A stretch of DNA of 64,000 bases from Hansschlegelia beijingensis (GTDB taxonomy: Bacteria; Pseudomonadota; Alphaproteobacteria; Rhizobiales; Methylopilaceae). The notes under the pieces are model-generated. The model was not told the origin of the DNA. It saw nothing but the letters and a program-made list of their open reading frames with translations, and did not search any database. Location: NCBI RefSeq assembly GCF_014196425.1, contig NZ_JACIDR010000001.1, positions 1,054,001 through 1,118,000 on the forward strand. Reading direction: 5' to 3'. Below, piece after piece: positions 28,816 through 38,354 of this stretch. The position numbers and the translations under genes were made by a program. Within the stretch, counting starts at the first letter, position 1, and each line of letters opens with the position of its first letter.

Positions 28816-29745
28816 TCACGACTTGGGAAAATCGAGTCCCATCTCGCGATAACGCTCGGGATCGTCCGCCCAGTTCTCGCGCACCTTCACGAACAGGAAG
28901 AGGTGAGCCTCGGCGTCGATGATTTCCGAGATCTCCTTCCGCGCTTCGGTCGAGATCTGCTTCACGGTCTGGCCGCCCTTCCCGATGACGATCCGCTTCT
29001 GGGTCTCGCGCTCGACATAGATCGTCTGTTCGATTCGAACGGAGCCGTCCTTGCGCGTCTCCCACTTCTCGGTCTCGACCGTGGAGGCGTAGGGCAGTTC
29101 GTCGTGCAGCCGGGCGAACAGCTTCTCCCGGGTGATCTCGGCGGCGAGAACGCGCAGCGGGAGATCGGAGACGTCGTCGGCCGGATAGAGCCAGGGCCCG
29201 GCCGGCATCTCGTCCGCCAGATAGGCGACCACGTCGCGCACGCCGTCGCCGGTCAGAGCCGAGACCATGAAGACCCGGTCGAAGCCCACCCGCGCCGTCG
29301 CCTCCTGCGCGAGGGCCAGCAGGGTCTCGCGGCGCACGAGGTCGATCTTGTTGAGCAACAGGATTTTCCGCCGAGGGGCCTCCGCCAGCTTGTCGAGGAT
29401 GGCGACGTTGGCCTCATCCAACCCCTTGCGGGCGTCGATCAGCAGCGCGATCACGTCGGCGTCGGTGGCGCCGCTCCACGCGGTGCTGACCATCGCCCGG
29501 TCGAGCCGACGCTTCGGCGGGAAGATGCCTGGCGTGTCGACGAACACCACCTGGGCGCCGTTTTCGATGACCAGGCCGCGCACCAGCGCGCGCGTGGTCT
29601 GCACCTTGTGGCTGACGATCGAGACCTTGGTCCCCACAAGCTGGTTCACCAGGGTGGACTTCCCGGCGTTCGGCGCGCCCACGAGCGCGACGAAGCCGCA
29701 ACGTGTCGCCCCCTCCTCGGCCTGCGCTCTCTCCTTGTCACTCAT
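28816..29745 (-). CDS. era: GTPase Era
   Basis: A 309-residue GTPase that binds 16S rRNA and assists 30S assembly. Motifs: G1 GAPNAGKST, G3 DTPG, G4 NKIDLV, and the C-terminal KH domain with IVIGKGGQTVKQISTEARKE. The ATG at 29745 overlaps the rnc stop (ATGA); the frame to 29949 lies inside rnc and is rejected. Ending at 28816, it is the last gene of lepB-rnc-era. Confidence 0.97.
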   Translation of the reverse strand: MSDKERAQAEEGATRCGFVALVGAPNAGKSTLVNQLVGTKVSIVSHKVQTTRALVRGLVIENGAQVVFVDTPGIFPPKRRLDRAMVSTAWSGATDADVIALLIDARKGLDEANVAILDKLAEAPRRKILLLNKIDLVRRETLLALAQEATARVGFDRVFMVSALTGDGVRDVVAYLADEMPAGPWLYPADDVSDLPLRVLAAEITREKLFARLHDELPYASTVETEKWETRKDGSVRIEQTIYVERETQKRIVIGKGGQTVKQISTEARKEISEIIDAEAHLFLFVKVRENWADDPERYREMGLDFPKS

Positions 29746-30452
29746 TCGACATTCCCTGGCAGCTTGCCTTCCTTGACGAGGAGCGCACGAGCGGCCGCCT
29801 GTTCGGCGATCCGCTTCGATGGGCCCTCGCCTTCCGCTTCCGCAAGTCCCTCGACGAGGACGGCGACGCGGAATTGCGGGTTGTGGTCGGGTCCCGACCG
29901 TTCGATCTCTCGGTAGCTGGGCGTCGCCAATCCGCGGCCCTGCGCCCATTCCTGCAACTCGGTCTTCGGATCCCGGAGGGGACGGCGCGGCGCCAGCATG
30001 CGGGGACGCCAGAACCGCTCGACCAGCGCGGCCGCCGGCTCGTACCCGCCGTCGAGATGGACCGCTCCGATCACAGCCTCGCAGACATCCGACAGGATGG
30101 CGATCTTCTTCCGCCCGCCGGAGCTCGCCTCGCCCTGCCCCAGCCTGATGTGAGGACCGACGTTCATCGCGTCGGCCACTTCAGCGCAGGCCTCCGCCCG
30201 CACGAGCTCCGCCAGCCGGCGGGAAAGCTCGCCCTCGTCAGCCCTCGGAAACTCCGCGATCAGCATCGACGAGATCGCCAGGCCGAGCACGCGGTCGCCG
30301 AGAAACTCGAGCCGCTGGTAGCTCCCCAGCCGCCCCTCGGATGATTTGGCGGCGCTGATATGCGTCAGCGCCCGGTCGAGAAGCGAGGGATCGGCGAAGA
30401 CATGGCCCAGACGCGCCTCGAGCTCCTGGCGCGCGACGGCGGGCCGCTTCAT
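29742..30452 (-). CDS. rnc: Ribonuclease III
   Basis: A 236-residue double-strand-specific RNase for rRNA and mRNA processing. The catalytic signature QRLEFLGDRVLGLAISSML, the second acidic site ILSDVCEAVIGAVHLDGG, and a C-terminal dsRNA-binding domain (about 165-230, PKTELQEWAQGRG onward) are all present. Start at ATG 30452 in an ATGA overlap with the lepB stop. Confidence 0.97.
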   Translation of the reverse strand: MKRPAVARQELEARLGHVFADPSLLDRALTHISAAKSSEGRLGSYQRLEFLGDRVLGLAISSMLIAEFPRADEGELSRRLAELVRAEACAEVADAMNVGPHIRLGQGEASSGGRKKIAILSDVCEAVIGAVHLDGGYEPAAALVERFWRPRMLAPRRPLRDPKTELQEWAQGRGLATPSYREIERSGPDHNPQFRVAVLVEGLAEAEGEGPSKRIAEQAAARALLVKEGKLPGNVE

Positions 30453-31213
30453 TCGAGCAGCGTTCCGATCCGCGACCAGCGCACGCTCCAGGGCCATTTC
30501 CAGAAGGCCCAGGCGTGCTCGCCCCTCTCGACCGAGAAGAACAGGATCTCGGCGCGGCCGACCAGGTTCTCGACCGGCACGTAGCCGACGGCCGACTGGA
30601 CACGGCTGTCGGTGGAGTTGTCGCGGTTGTCGCCCATCATGAAGAGGTGGCCTTCAGGCACCTCATAGACCGGCGTGTTGTCCAAGAAGCCGTTGGGGTC
30701 CATGTCCAGCACATCGTAGGACACGCCATTGTCGAGGGTCTCACGGTAACGCGGGATGCGGCGGGCGGCTCCGCCCTCGCCTTCGACGTAATCCTCCGGC
30801 AGCCGGACCTTCGGCACCGGCTTGCCGTTGATGTGAAGCACGCCGTCGATCATCTGGATCCGGTCGCCCGGCAGTCCGATCACCCGCTTGATGTAGTCGG
30901 TCCAGCCGTCCTGCGGCACCCACACCTTGAACACCGCGATGTCGCCCCGCTTGGGGAGCGCCCCGAACACACGGTCCGAGAAGATCGGCGGACTGAACGG
31001 CAGCGAATGATGGCTGTAGCCGTAGGCGAACTTGTTCACGAACAGGTAGTCGCCGACGAGAAGCGTGTCCTCCATCGATCCGGAAGGAATGTTGAAGGGC
31101 TGGAAGATCAGCGTCCTGATCACGACGGCGATCAGCAGCGCCTGAGCGCAGATCTTGACGATCTCGGCGAAGCCGCCCTCGGCGGCTTGCTTCTTTTCTG
31201 TCGTCGCGCTCAT
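30449..31213 (-). CDS. lepB: Signal peptidase I
   Basis: A 254-residue membrane serine protease that removes signal peptides from exported proteins. One transmembrane helix (ICAQALLIAVVIRTLIF) precedes the catalytic-serine motif PSGSMEDTLLVGD. The general-base lysine is in YIKRVIGLPGDRI, and box E is MGDNRDNSTDSR. The start at 31213 (MSATTEKKQ) gives a normal cytoplasmic N-terminus. It overlaps rnc and lies about 95 bp after acpS. Confidence 0.97.
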   Translation of the reverse strand: MSATTEKKQAAEGGFAEIVKICAQALLIAVVIRTLIFQPFNIPSGSMEDTLLVGDYLFVNKFAYGYSHHSLPFSPPIFSDRVFGALPKRGDIAVFKVWVPQDGWTDYIKRVIGLPGDRIQMIDGVLHINGKPVPKVRLPEDYVEGEGGAARRIPRYRETLDNGVSYDVLDMDPNGFLDNTPVYEVPEGHLFMMGDNRDNSTDSRVQSAVGYVPVENLVGRAEILFFSVERGEHAWAFWKWPWSVRWSRIGTLLE

Positions 31214-31307
31214 CGCCGTCTCGTCTGGAATGGGCGCCGTCTTGCGACGCGAAGGCGTGATAGACCCCGCGCCGCCGGGTGGCAATCGAGGCGGGACGTC
31301 GCTCCGT

Positions 31308-31709
31308 TCACGCCTTCGGGCTTGCGCTGATGACGACGACCGCCGCCGCCAGCGGCTCCTCGTCCGTGAGGGTCAGATCGATGCGCGCCTCGTAGCCCGG
31401 CGGCGTCAGCCGCTCGAGGTGCTCCCTGGCGCCTCCGGTCAGCGCCAGAGTGGGACGGCCGGAGGGAAGATTGACCACGCCCATGTCGCGCCAGAAGGTG
31501 CCGTTGCGGAAGCCGGTGCCGAGCGCCTTGGCGCAGGCCTCCTTGGCCGCGAAGCGCTTCGCGAGCGTCGCGGCCGGGGCGCCCTTGGCGAAGGCGCGCT
31601 TGCGCTCGACGTCGGTGAACACCCTTTGCAGGAAGCGTTCGCCGAACCGCTCGAGGGTGCGCTCGATGCGGCGGACGTCGCAGAGGTCGTTTCCGATCCC
31701 GAGGATCAT
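31308..31709 (-). CDS. acpS: Holo-[acyl-carrier-protein] synthase
   Basis: A 133-residue trimeric phosphopantetheinyl transferase that activates ACP with CoA. Signature residues: [19 protein letters not shown] and the Mg/CoA-binding [16 protein letters not shown]. Start at ATG 31709 overlaps the pdxJ stop by ATGA; the longer open frame to 32186 is antisense-like sequence within pdxJ coding DNA and is not used. Confidence 0.96.
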   Translation of the reverse strand: MILGIGNDLCDVRRIERTLERFGERFLQRVFTDVERKRAFAKGAPAATLAKRFAAKEACAKALGTGFRNGTFWRDMGVVNLPSGRPTLALTGGAREHLERLTPPGYEARIDLTLTDEEPLAAAVVVISASPKA

Positions 31710-32461
31710 GCCGCAGCCCTCCGCCGACCCCGCGCGATAGCGTCTTTCATCGTCCGGACAGCTTCCGGAAGCCCCACCGCCAGCGCCTCGCCGATGAGGA
31801 AGTGGCCGATGTTCAGCTCCGCGATTTCGGGCAATCCCGCGATCGTCTCCGCGCTGCCGTAGTCGAGGCCATGGCCGGCGTGGACCTCGAGGCCGAGCTG
31901 CGCCGCGCGCGCGGCTGCGTTGGCGAGCCGCTCGAACTCCCGCGCCGCGCGGTCCGTCTGCTCGGCCACGAGCGCCTCGCACCACGAGCCGGTGTGCAGC
32001 TCGACGATCGCGGCCCCGAGCTCCGCCGAGACCTCCAGCGCTGCGAAATCGGGTTCGACGAACAGCGACACGCGCACGCCCGCCGCGTCCAGCCGCTCGA
32101 CGATCGGTCTCAGCTGGGCGCGTTGGCCGACCACGTCGAGCCCGCCTTCGGTGGTTCGCTCCTCGCGCTTCTCCGGAACCAGGCACGCCGCGTTCGGCTT
32201 CACGCGGAGCGCGATCGCCAGCATCTCTCCGGTCGCGGCCATCTCCAAGTTCAGCGGCCTGTCGACCTCGGCGCGGAGGCGGTCGATGTCGAGGTCCCTG
32301 ATGTGACGGCGGTCTTCTCGGAGGTGCGCGGTGACGCCGTCGGCGCCGGCGTCCGCGGCGAGCCGCGCGAATCGAACCGGATCCGGGTGCGCGCCCCCGC
32401 GGGCGTTCCGCACCGTCGCGACGTGATCGATGTTGACCCCGAGTCTGACGTGATCAGCCAT
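31706..32461 (-). CDS. pdxJ: Pyridoxine 5'-phosphate synthase
   Basis: A 251-residue TIM-barrel enzyme that condenses 3-amino-2-oxopropyl phosphate and deoxyxylulose 5-phosphate in the DXP-dependent vitamin B6 pathway. It has the N-terminal [29 protein letters not shown] with the active-site His, and the phosphate-binding [12 protein letters not shown]. It lies 21 bp downstream of the rsh gene and is coupled to acpS. The clustering of rsh, pdxJ, acpS and lepB is conserved in alphaproteobacteria. Confidence 0.97.
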   Translation of the reverse strand: MADHVRLGVNIDHVATVRNARGGAHPDPVRFARLAADAGADGVTAHLREDRRHIRDLDIDRLRAEVDRPLNLEMAATGEMLAIALRVKPNAACLVPEKREERTTEGGLDVVGQRAQLRPIVERLDAAGVRVSLFVEPDFAALEVSAELGAAIVELHTGSWCEALVAEQTDRAAREFERLANAAARAAQLGLEVHAGHGLDYGSAETIAGLPEIAELNIGHFLIGEALAVGLPEAVRTMKDAIARGRRRAAA

Positions 32462-32482
32462 GTTGTCCTTTCGCCGCGAGGC

Positions 32483-34696
32483 TCAGCCGTTGACCCGCTC
32501 GACGTCGCTGACGACCGGGGCCTGCCTGAGATCGGAGATGATCGCGCCAAGATGCTTGGCGTCGAACACTCCAAGGTCGAACCGGATCTCATGGAAATCG
32601 GGCGAGCGCGAGAGCATGCGGACGTCGTCGATGTTCGCTTCGTAGTTGCTGATGATGCCGGCGATCAGCGCGAGCGATCCAGGCTCGTTCATCGAAGTCA
32701 CCTTGATGCGCACCGGAAAGCGTTCCCGCTTCGAGAAGTCGACGTCCCAGCGCACGTCGAGCCAACGGTCGGGTTGATCGTCGAACGCTTTGAGGGCCGG
32801 TGACTGGATCGGATAGATCGTGATGCCCTGCCCTGGGTCCAGGATTCCGACGATGCGGTCGCCCGGAACCGCACCGCCGTCCGGAGCGAACCGGACCGGC
32901 AGGTCGCCGCGCAGGCCCCGGATCGGCAGGGACGGCAGCGTCCCATCTCCTGACTCCCCGCCCGGGGCCTTGAACCGCAGGGCGCCGGCGTGGTCGAGGC
33001 CGAACCACCCGCTCTCCGGCGCCAGGACGCCCTGCGAGGTCTGGGAGCGGTCGTCCTTCACGTCCGGATGGACGGCGCGCACGACGTCGATCGAGTGCAT
33101 CTCGCCTCGGCCGACGGCGGCCAGCACGTCTTCCACCGAGTTGCGCGCGAGCCGGTGCAGGAAGGCCTTGAGGCGATCCTCAGCGAACGTCTTGCCGGCC
33201 CGCTCGAAGGCGCGCTGCACGATCTGCCGGCCGAGGCCTGCATACTGCGCTCTCACCGCCGACCGGGTCGCGCGGCGGATCGCGGAACGCGCCTTGCCTG
33301 TGACGACGATCGACTCCCACGCAGCCGGCGGCACCTGCGCCTCGGAGCGGATGATCTCGACCTCGTCGCCATTGTTCAGAGGCGTCACGAGGGATTCGCT
33401 TCGCCCGTTCACCTTGCAGCCGACGCACTCGTTGCCGACGTTGGTGTGCACCGCATAGGCGAAGTCGATGGGCGTCGCGCCGCGCGGCAGCGCGATCAGC
33501 CGCCCCTTCGGCGTGAAGCAGAACACCTGATCGTTGAACAGCTCGAGCTTGGTGTGCTCGAGGAACTCCTCAGGGTTGTCGCCCTCCGCGAGCAGTTCGA
33601 CGGTTCGACGGAGCCATCCATAGGCGCGGCTTTCACGCGCGAAGCTGTCCGGCTCGGCGGTCGACGCATCCTTGTAGAGCGCATGCGCCGCGATGCCGTA
33701 CTCCGCCAGCCGCTGCATCGCCTCGGTCCGGATCTGCAACTCGACCCGCTGATGCCCTGGTCCGACGATCGTGGTGTGGATCGACCGGTAGTCGTTCGCC
33801 TTCGGCGTCGAGATGTAGTCCTTGAACCGCCCCGGCACGGTCGGCCAGCCGGAGTGGAGCGCGCCGAGCGCGCGGTAGCAGTCCGGCACGTCCCCGACCA
33901 CGACGCGGAAGCCGAAGATGTCGGAGAGCTGTTCGAACGCGACCGACTTGCGCTCCATTTTCCGCCAGATGGAATACGGCTTCTTGGACCGGCCGGTGAT
34001 CTTGGCCGGGATGCCGAGCGCCTCGAACCGCGCCTCGAACTCGCGCTGGATCTCCGCGATCGCGTCGAGGTTTCGTTCGGCCAGCCTGTTGAGGCGGCCG
34101 AGGATGGTGTCGTAGGCGTCCGGGAAAAGCGTCCGGAAGCAGATGTCCTCGAGCTCCTCGCGCAGCGCCTGCATGCCCATGCGGGCGGCGAGCGGCGCAT
34201 AGATGTCGAGGGTCTCCTGCGCGATCCTGGCGCGTTTCTCCGGCGGCACGAAGTGCAGCGTCCGGAGATTGTGAAGCCGGTCGGCGAGCTTCACCAGCAG
34301 CACCCGCACGTCCGCCGCGATCGCGAGCAGAAGCCGCCGCAGGTTTTCGGCCTGCGCGGCCTCCTTGGTGACGAGGTCCAGCCGCTTGAGCTTCGTGAGC
34401 CCCTCGACCAGTTCGCCGATCTGCGGGCCGAACAGCGCGTCGATCTCGCCGCGTGTGGCGTCGGTGTCCTCGATCGTGTCGTGCAGCAGAGCGGCCACGA
34501 TCGTGGCGTCGTCCAGCCTGAGATCCGTGAGGATCGCGGCGACTTCGAGCGGGTGCGAAAAATAGGGATCGCCGGAGGCGCGGGTCTGCGCGCCGTGCGC
34601 CTTCATGGCGTAGACGTAGGCGCGGTTCAGGAGCGCCTCGTCGGCGTTGGGATTGTACGCCTTGACGCGCTCGACGAGCTCGTATTGCCGCATCAT
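32483..34696 (-). CDS. rsh: RelA/SpoT homologue, bifunctional (p)ppGpp synthetase/hydrolase
   Basis: A 737-residue stringent-response enzyme. The N-terminal HD hydrolase domain has PYFSHPLEVAAILTDL and AALLHDTIEDT, both intact. The synthetase domain follows (about 215-330, GRSKKPYSIWRKMERKS; DIFGFRVVV). A TGS domain comes next (about 390-450, FTPKGRLIALPRGATPIDFA) and the chain ends in a C-terminal ACT domain. Complete motifs in both halves suggest it makes and degrades (p)ppGpp, as the single long Rsh does in most alphaproteobacteria. rpoZ lies about 160 bp upstream on the same strand. Confidence 0.96.
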   Translation of the reverse strand: MMRQYELVERVKAYNPNADEALLNRAYVYAMKAHGAQTRASGDPYFSHPLEVAAILTDLRLDDATIVAALLHDTIEDTDATRGEIDALFGPQIGELVEGLTKLKRLDLVTKEAAQAENLRRLLLAIAADVRVLLVKLADRLHNLRTLHFVPPEKRARIAQETLDIYAPLAARMGMQALREELEDICFRTLFPDAYDTILGRLNRLAERNLDAIAEIQREFEARFEALGIPAKITGRSKKPYSIWRKMERKSVAFEQLSDIFGFRVVVGDVPDCYRALGALHSGWPTVPGRFKDYISTPKANDYRSIHTTIVGPGHQRVELQIRTEAMQRLAEYGIAAHALYKDASTAEPDSFARESRAYGWLRRTVELLAEGDNPEEFLEHTKLELFNDQVFCFTPKGRLIALPRGATPIDFAYAVHTNVGNECVGCKVNGRSESLVTPLNNGDEVEIIRSEAQVPPAAWESIVVTGKARSAIRRATRSAVRAQYAGLGRQIVQRAFERAGKTFAEDRLKAFLHRLARNSVEDVLAAVGRGEMHSIDVVRAVHPDVKDDRSQTSQGVLAPESGWFGLDHAGALRFKAPGGESGDGTLPSLPIRGLRGDLPVRFAPDGGAVPGDRIVGILDPGQGITIYPIQSPALKAFDDQPDRWLDVRWDVDFSKRERFPVRIKVTSMNEPGSLALIAGIISNYEANIDDVRMLSRSPDFHEIRFDLGVFDAKHLGAIISDLRQAPVVSDVERVNG

Positions 34697-34797
34697 GGGG
34701 CGAGGACCGCCGAAGGTGACGCCGCGCGAAGCGCGCGGGGCCTAGGAAATATCGTGACCGCTGCCGCGGCGCACAAGAATTCTGGGCCAGGACGCGA

Positions 34798-34830
34798 AAG
34801 CGCCGCGCGCGGGGAGCCGCGGCGGCGCTT
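34798..34830 (-). terminator. Candidate hairpin terminator after rpoZ
   Basis: A 9-bp perfect stem (AAGCGCCGC with GCGGCGCTT) and a GC-rich loop lie 27 bp after the rpoZ stop. Only a short T tract follows, so it may be a weak terminator or attenuate read-through into rsh. Confidence 0.45.
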
Positions 34831-34856
34831 CGGAACGATCGATGAGCAGCCTGCGC

Positions 34857-35243
34857 TTACTCTTCGTCTTCGGTCTCGGCCGGGGGCACGAGGCCTTCGA
34901 GGCCGCGCAGCAGATCCTCTTCGGTCATGCGATCGAAGGCGACGTTGCCGTCGTCGGCGGGCTGGCCCGCCGTGCCGGCGAGCGCCGGAACGACCTCGGC
35001 CTCGGGCTCGTCGACCTCGACGTACTTCTGCAGCGAATGGATCAGGTCCTCACGCAGATCGTCCGGCGCGACGGTCTCCTCGGCGATCTCACGCAGAGCG
35101 ACGACGGGATTCTTGTCGTTGTCACGATCAATCGTGATCGGCTGACCGGCCGAAATGAGCCGGGCGCGGTGACCGGCGAGCAGGACCAGATCGAAGCGAT
35201 TCTCGACCTTGTCGATGCAATCCTCGACAGTGACGCGGGCCAT
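34857..35243 (-). CDS. rpoZ: RNA polymerase subunit omega
   Basis: A 128-residue subunit that helps fold and assemble beta'. The N-terminal [20 protein letters not shown] and the [11 protein letters not shown] segment are family signatures. The C-terminal acidic tail ([19 protein letters not shown]) is typical of alphaproteobacteria. A GAGAGGAG ribosome site precedes the ATG. It is divergent from the NYN gene, with 173 bp between them for both promoters. Being next to rsh fits omega's link to ppGpp response. Confidence 0.96.
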   Translation of the reverse strand: MARVTVEDCIDKVENRFDLVLLAGHRARLISAGQPITIDRDNDKNPVVALREIAEETVAPDDLREDLIHSLQKYVEVDEPEAEVVPALAGTAGQPADDGNVAFDRMTEEDLLRGLEGLVPPAETEDEE

Positions 35244-35416
35244 GGGGCCGCCGCTCCTCTCATTGCGATTTGCAGGGATGAAGGCGGTCTTTACCGCGCG
35301 AGCGTTCCCGTGGCAAGGACCATGCGCCTGTGCGCGCTTCGCCCGGCTTTCGCCCCAGGACGTCAGCCGGACGAGGCGTCGCGCTCCCCAGGACCCTACG
35401 AAAGACCGCTACTCAC

Positions 35417-36004
35417 ATGTTCTATTCTGATGAGCGTCTGGGCCTTTTCATCGACGGCGCCAACCTCTACGCGACCGCCCGCGGCGTAGGCTTCGACATC
35501 GACTTCCGGCGCCTGCTCCGCGAATTCCAGGGGCGCGGCTATCTGATCCGCGCCTATTACTACACCGCCCTGGCCGAGGACCTTGAGGTCTCCACGATCC
35601 GTCCGCTGATCGATTGGCTCGACTACAACGGCTATACGGTCGTGACCAAGCCGATCAAGGAATTCACCGACTCTCAGGGTCGGCGGAAGGTGAAGGGCAA
35701 TCTCGACATCGAGCTCGCGATCGACGCGCTGGAGCTCGCCGACAAGCTCGATCACATGGTGCTGTTCTCGGGCGACGGCGACTTCACTCCCCTGGTTGCG
35801 GCGATGCAGCGTCGCGGCGTGCGGGTGACCGTCGTGTCGACCGTGACGACCCAACCCGCGATGATCGCGGACGATCTTCGGCGGCGCGCGGATCACTTCC
35901 TCGACCTCGCGGATCTCTCCGCCAAGATCGGGCGCGATCCGGCGGAACGCGTCGCTCGGGAGGCCCGCCGGCAGGCCGCGGTCGACACGACGCCCCACGA
36001 GTGA
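35417..36004 (+). CDS. NYN-domain (LabA/DUF88-type) putative ribonuclease
   Basis: A 195-residue protein with the PIN-like NYN fold. Conserved acidic positions occur in GLFIDGANLYATARG, KGNLDIELAIDALELAD and MVLFSGDGDFTPLVAAM, which together would form the metal site of an RNase. No membrane segment or RNA-binding extension is seen. The ATG at 35417 gives the family-typical MFYSDERLGLFIDGAN. Its stop overlaps an in-frame GTG of the next gene, suggesting co-translation with the uracil-DNA glycosylase. The biological target is unknown. Confidence 0.88.
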   Translation: MFYSDERLGLFIDGANLYATARGVGFDIDFRRLLREFQGRGYLIRAYYYTALAEDLEVSTIRPLIDWLDYNGYTVVTKPIKEFTDSQGRRKVKGNLDIELAIDALELADKLDHMVLFSGDGDFTPLVAAMQRRGVRVTVVSTVTTQPAMIADDLRRRADHFLDLADLSAKIGRDPAERVAREARRQAAVDTTPHE

Positions 36005-36024
36005 CGGGCCGGCTGGTGTCGGCC

Positions 36025-36696
36025 ATGACCGGGGCGGCGCCATCCGGGCCTCCGCGCGACTGCCCGCTGTGCCCCCGGCTTGCGGCGTTCCGCGACGAGC
36101 AGCGGGCGCGCTTCCCCGACTGGCACAATGCGCCCGTCGCCTCCTTCGGGCCGCCCTCCCCGCGGCTGCTGATCGTAGGCCTTGCGCCCGGCCTTCGCGG
36201 GGCCAACCGGACGGGCCGCCCCTTCACCGGCGACTACGCCGGCGACCTGCTGTACGCGACGCTGCTGAAGTTCGGCTTCGCGGTCGGAACCTATGAGGCG
36301 CGCCCCGACGACGGCCTGGCGCTTGTCGAGACGCGCATCGTCAACGCCGTCCGATGCGTGCCGCCGCAGAACAAGCCGGAACCGTCAGAGATCCGCACAT
36401 GCCGCAGCTTTCTGGAACCCGAGCTCCAGGCGGCGGCTGAAGGCGCGGCCGTGGTGGCGCTCGGCCGGATCGCGCATGACAGCGTGGTGCGGGCGCTCGG
36501 CTTCAGGCTGAAGGGCGCTCCGTTCGGACACGGAGCGGAGCACGCGCTCGGCCGCCTGCGCCTCTTCGACAGCTATCACTGCTCCCGCTACAACACGAAC
36601 ACGGGCGTGCTGACGACCGGGATGTTCGAGGCGGTGTTCGGCCGGGTCGCGGCGCATCTCGAAGACGCAGGAGCCCTTATGGCGGCCCGTCCCTAG
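36025..36696 (+). CDS. Uracil-DNA glycosylase, family 5 (UdgB type)
   Basis: A 223-residue base-excision repair enzyme removing deaminated bases. The motif [19 protein letters not shown] is characteristic of UDGb. Four cysteines (CPLC near the N-terminus, one in AVRCVPPQ, one in RTCRSF) are positioned to bind a 4Fe-4S cluster. The C-terminal motif [11 protein letters not shown] completes the pocket. ATG 36025 gives [10 protein letters not shown]; the GTG at 36001, overlapping the NYN stop, would add eight residues and cannot be excluded. Its stop shares a CTAG with the smpB stop on the other strand. Confidence 0.9.
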   Translation: MTGAAPSGPPRDCPLCPRLAAFRDEQRARFPDWHNAPVASFGPPSPRLLIVGLAPGLRGANRTGRPFTGDYAGDLLYATLLKFGFAVGTYEARPDDGLALVETRIVNAVRCVPPQNKPEPSEIRTCRSFLEPELQAAAEGAAVVALGRIAHDSVVRALGFRLKGAPFGHGAEHALGRLRLFDSYHCSRYNTNTGVLTTGMFEAVFGRVAAHLEDAGALMAARP

Positions 36697-37169
36697 CCCC
36701 TGTCCCTCATGATCCGGGCCTTGTCGCGGTTCCAGGTCCGCTCCTTGTCCGCCTCGCGCTTGTCGTGGAGCTTCTTGCCGCGCGCGAGCGCGATCTCGAC
36801 CTTCGCCCGGCCGCGGTCGTCGAAATAGATCTTCAGCGGCACCACCGTCATGCCCTCGCGGGTGACGGCGCCGCTGAGCTTGTTGATCTGGTTGCGATGC
36901 AGCAGCAGCTTCCGTGGCCGTTTGGTCTCGTGGTTGAAGCGGTTGGCCTGCAGGTACTCGGGGATGTAGGCGTTGTAGAGATACATCTCGCCATTGTACT
37001 CGCCCGCGTAGGACTCGCCGATCGTGGCCTTGCCCTGCCGCAGCGACTTCACCTCGGTGCCGACGAGCGCGATGCCGGCCTCGATCGTGTCCCCGATCTC
37101 GTAGTTGTGGCGGGCCTTGCGGTTGTCCGCCACGATCTTGAATCGTGGGTTCGGCGCCTTCGCGTTCAT
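36693..37169 (-). CDS. smpB: SsrA-binding protein SmpB
   Basis: A 158-residue tmRNA partner for rescue of stalled ribosomes. Signature segments: [36 protein letters not shown] in part, [16 protein letters not shown], and the basic C-terminal tail [20 protein letters not shown]. The ATG at 37169 ([16 protein letters not shown]) is preferred over 37223, which would run into dapA. It lies 13 bp after dapA. ssrA itself is not in the window. Confidence 0.96.
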   Translation of the reverse strand: MNAKAPNPRFKIVADNRKARHNYEIGDTIEAGIALVGTEVKSLRQGKATIGESYAGEYNGEMYLYNAYIPEYLQANRFNHETKRPRKLLLHRNQINKLSGAVTREGMTVVPLKIYFDDRGRAKVEIALARGKKLHDKREADKERTWNRDKARIMRDRG

Positions 37170-37182
37170 GGCTGCATGCCGT

Positions 37183-38115
37183 TCAACGGCCCGCGACGGC
37201 CCTGACGCCCTGGGCCGTCTCATCCGCGGAGATCAGCCCGGCGTGCAGCAGCGCGGCGCGCACCTTGGTTCGCGCGGCGTCGCTGCAGGGCACCATCGGA
37301 AGGCGCATCGCCTCCGAGCACCGGCCGAGCATCGCGAGCGCGACCTTCGCCGGGCCGGGATTGGTCTCGCAGAAAAGGTCCGTGTGCAGCGGCATCAACC
37401 GGTCCTGATAGGTGAGCGCGGAACGGAAATCGCCCGCGATGCAAGCTTCCTGGAACGCGGCGCAAAGGCCCGGCGCGACGTTGGAGGCCACGGAGATGCA
37501 GCCATGGCCGCCATGCGCCATGAAGCCGAGCGCGGTCGCGTCCTCGCCCGAGAGCTGGATGAAGTCCGGGCCCATCGCGGCGCGCTGGAGGCTGACCCGC
37601 GCGACGTTCGCGGTGGCGTCCTTGACGCCCACGATGTTCGGCAGCTCGTAAAGCCGCGCCATCGTCTCCACCGACATGTCGATCACCGACCGCCCGGGGA
37701 TGTTGTAGATCAGGATCGGCAGGCCGGTGGCCTCCGCCACGGCGCGAAAATGCGCGTAGAGCCCCGCCTGGCTCGGCTTGTTGTAGTAAGGCGTGACGAT
37801 CAACAGTCCGTCAGCGCCGTCCTTCTCGGCGCGCCGGGCGAGCGACACCGCCTCCCGCGTGGAGTTCGATCCCGCCCCCGCGATCACCGGGACGCGCCCC
37901 TTCGCCTCCTCCACGCACCAGCGCACGACATCGTTATGCTCGTCATGCGTGACCGTCGGGCTTTCGCCGGTGGTGCCCATGGGCACCAGACCGTGCGTGC
38001 CTTCCGCGATCTGCCAGTCGACCAGCGAACGGAACGATGCTTCGTCGAGCGAGCCGTCCTCCAGCATGGGAGTGACGAGGGCGGTGATGGAGCCGTGAAA
38101 GATGGGGAGGGTCAT
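37183..38115 (-). CDS. dapA: 4-hydroxy-tetrahydrodipicolinate synthase
   Basis: A 310-residue TIM-barrel aldolase that condenses pyruvate and aspartate semialdehyde in lysine and diaminopimelate synthesis. Motifs: [30 protein letters not shown], the catalytic tyrosine in [14 protein letters not shown], and the Schiff-base lysine in [11 protein letters not shown]. The start at 38115 is the first ATG giving a family-like N-terminus. It is followed closely by smpB and is divergent from the lytic transglycosylase, with 239 bp between them. Confidence 0.96.
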   Translation of the reverse strand: MTLPIFHGSITALVTPMLEDGSLDEASFRSLVDWQIAEGTHGLVPMGTTGESPTVTHDEHNDVVRWCVEEAKGRVPVIAGAGSNSTREAVSLARRAEKDGADGLLIVTPYYNKPSQAGLYAHFRAVAEATGLPILIYNIPGRSVIDMSVETMARLYELPNIVGVKDATANVARVSLQRAAMGPDFIQLSGEDATALGFMAHGGHGCISVASNVAPGLCAAFQEACIAGDFRSALTYQDRLMPLHTDLFCETNPGPAKVALAMLGRCSEAMRLPMVPCSDAARTKVRAALLHAGLISADETAQGVRAVAGR

Positions 38116-38354
38116 TGCCGGACGTCGTCTCAGGACCAGCAACGAGGCGAGCGGGTCCGCGATGGAGGGCCGCGACGCCTTGAGGTCGTCACGTTCGCCC
38201 GAACTTGTACTCGCGCGAAGGGCCGACGGAAAGCCCACTTCCGTTAGCGGCGGCGCAACACGCCCATCCCCTTAGGTTAGCCTTTCGTAAAGTCGATCAG
38301 GAGAAACTGGGCCATCCGATCCCTGCCCCCAGCGCCCGAACCCGACAGAGAGCC

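Noticed and set aside
32990-35137. 715-residue plus-strand open frame across rsh and rpoZ
   Set aside because: Antisense to two recognised genes, with Arg/Asp/Leu-rich translation and no domain. It is a shadow of strong codon bias.
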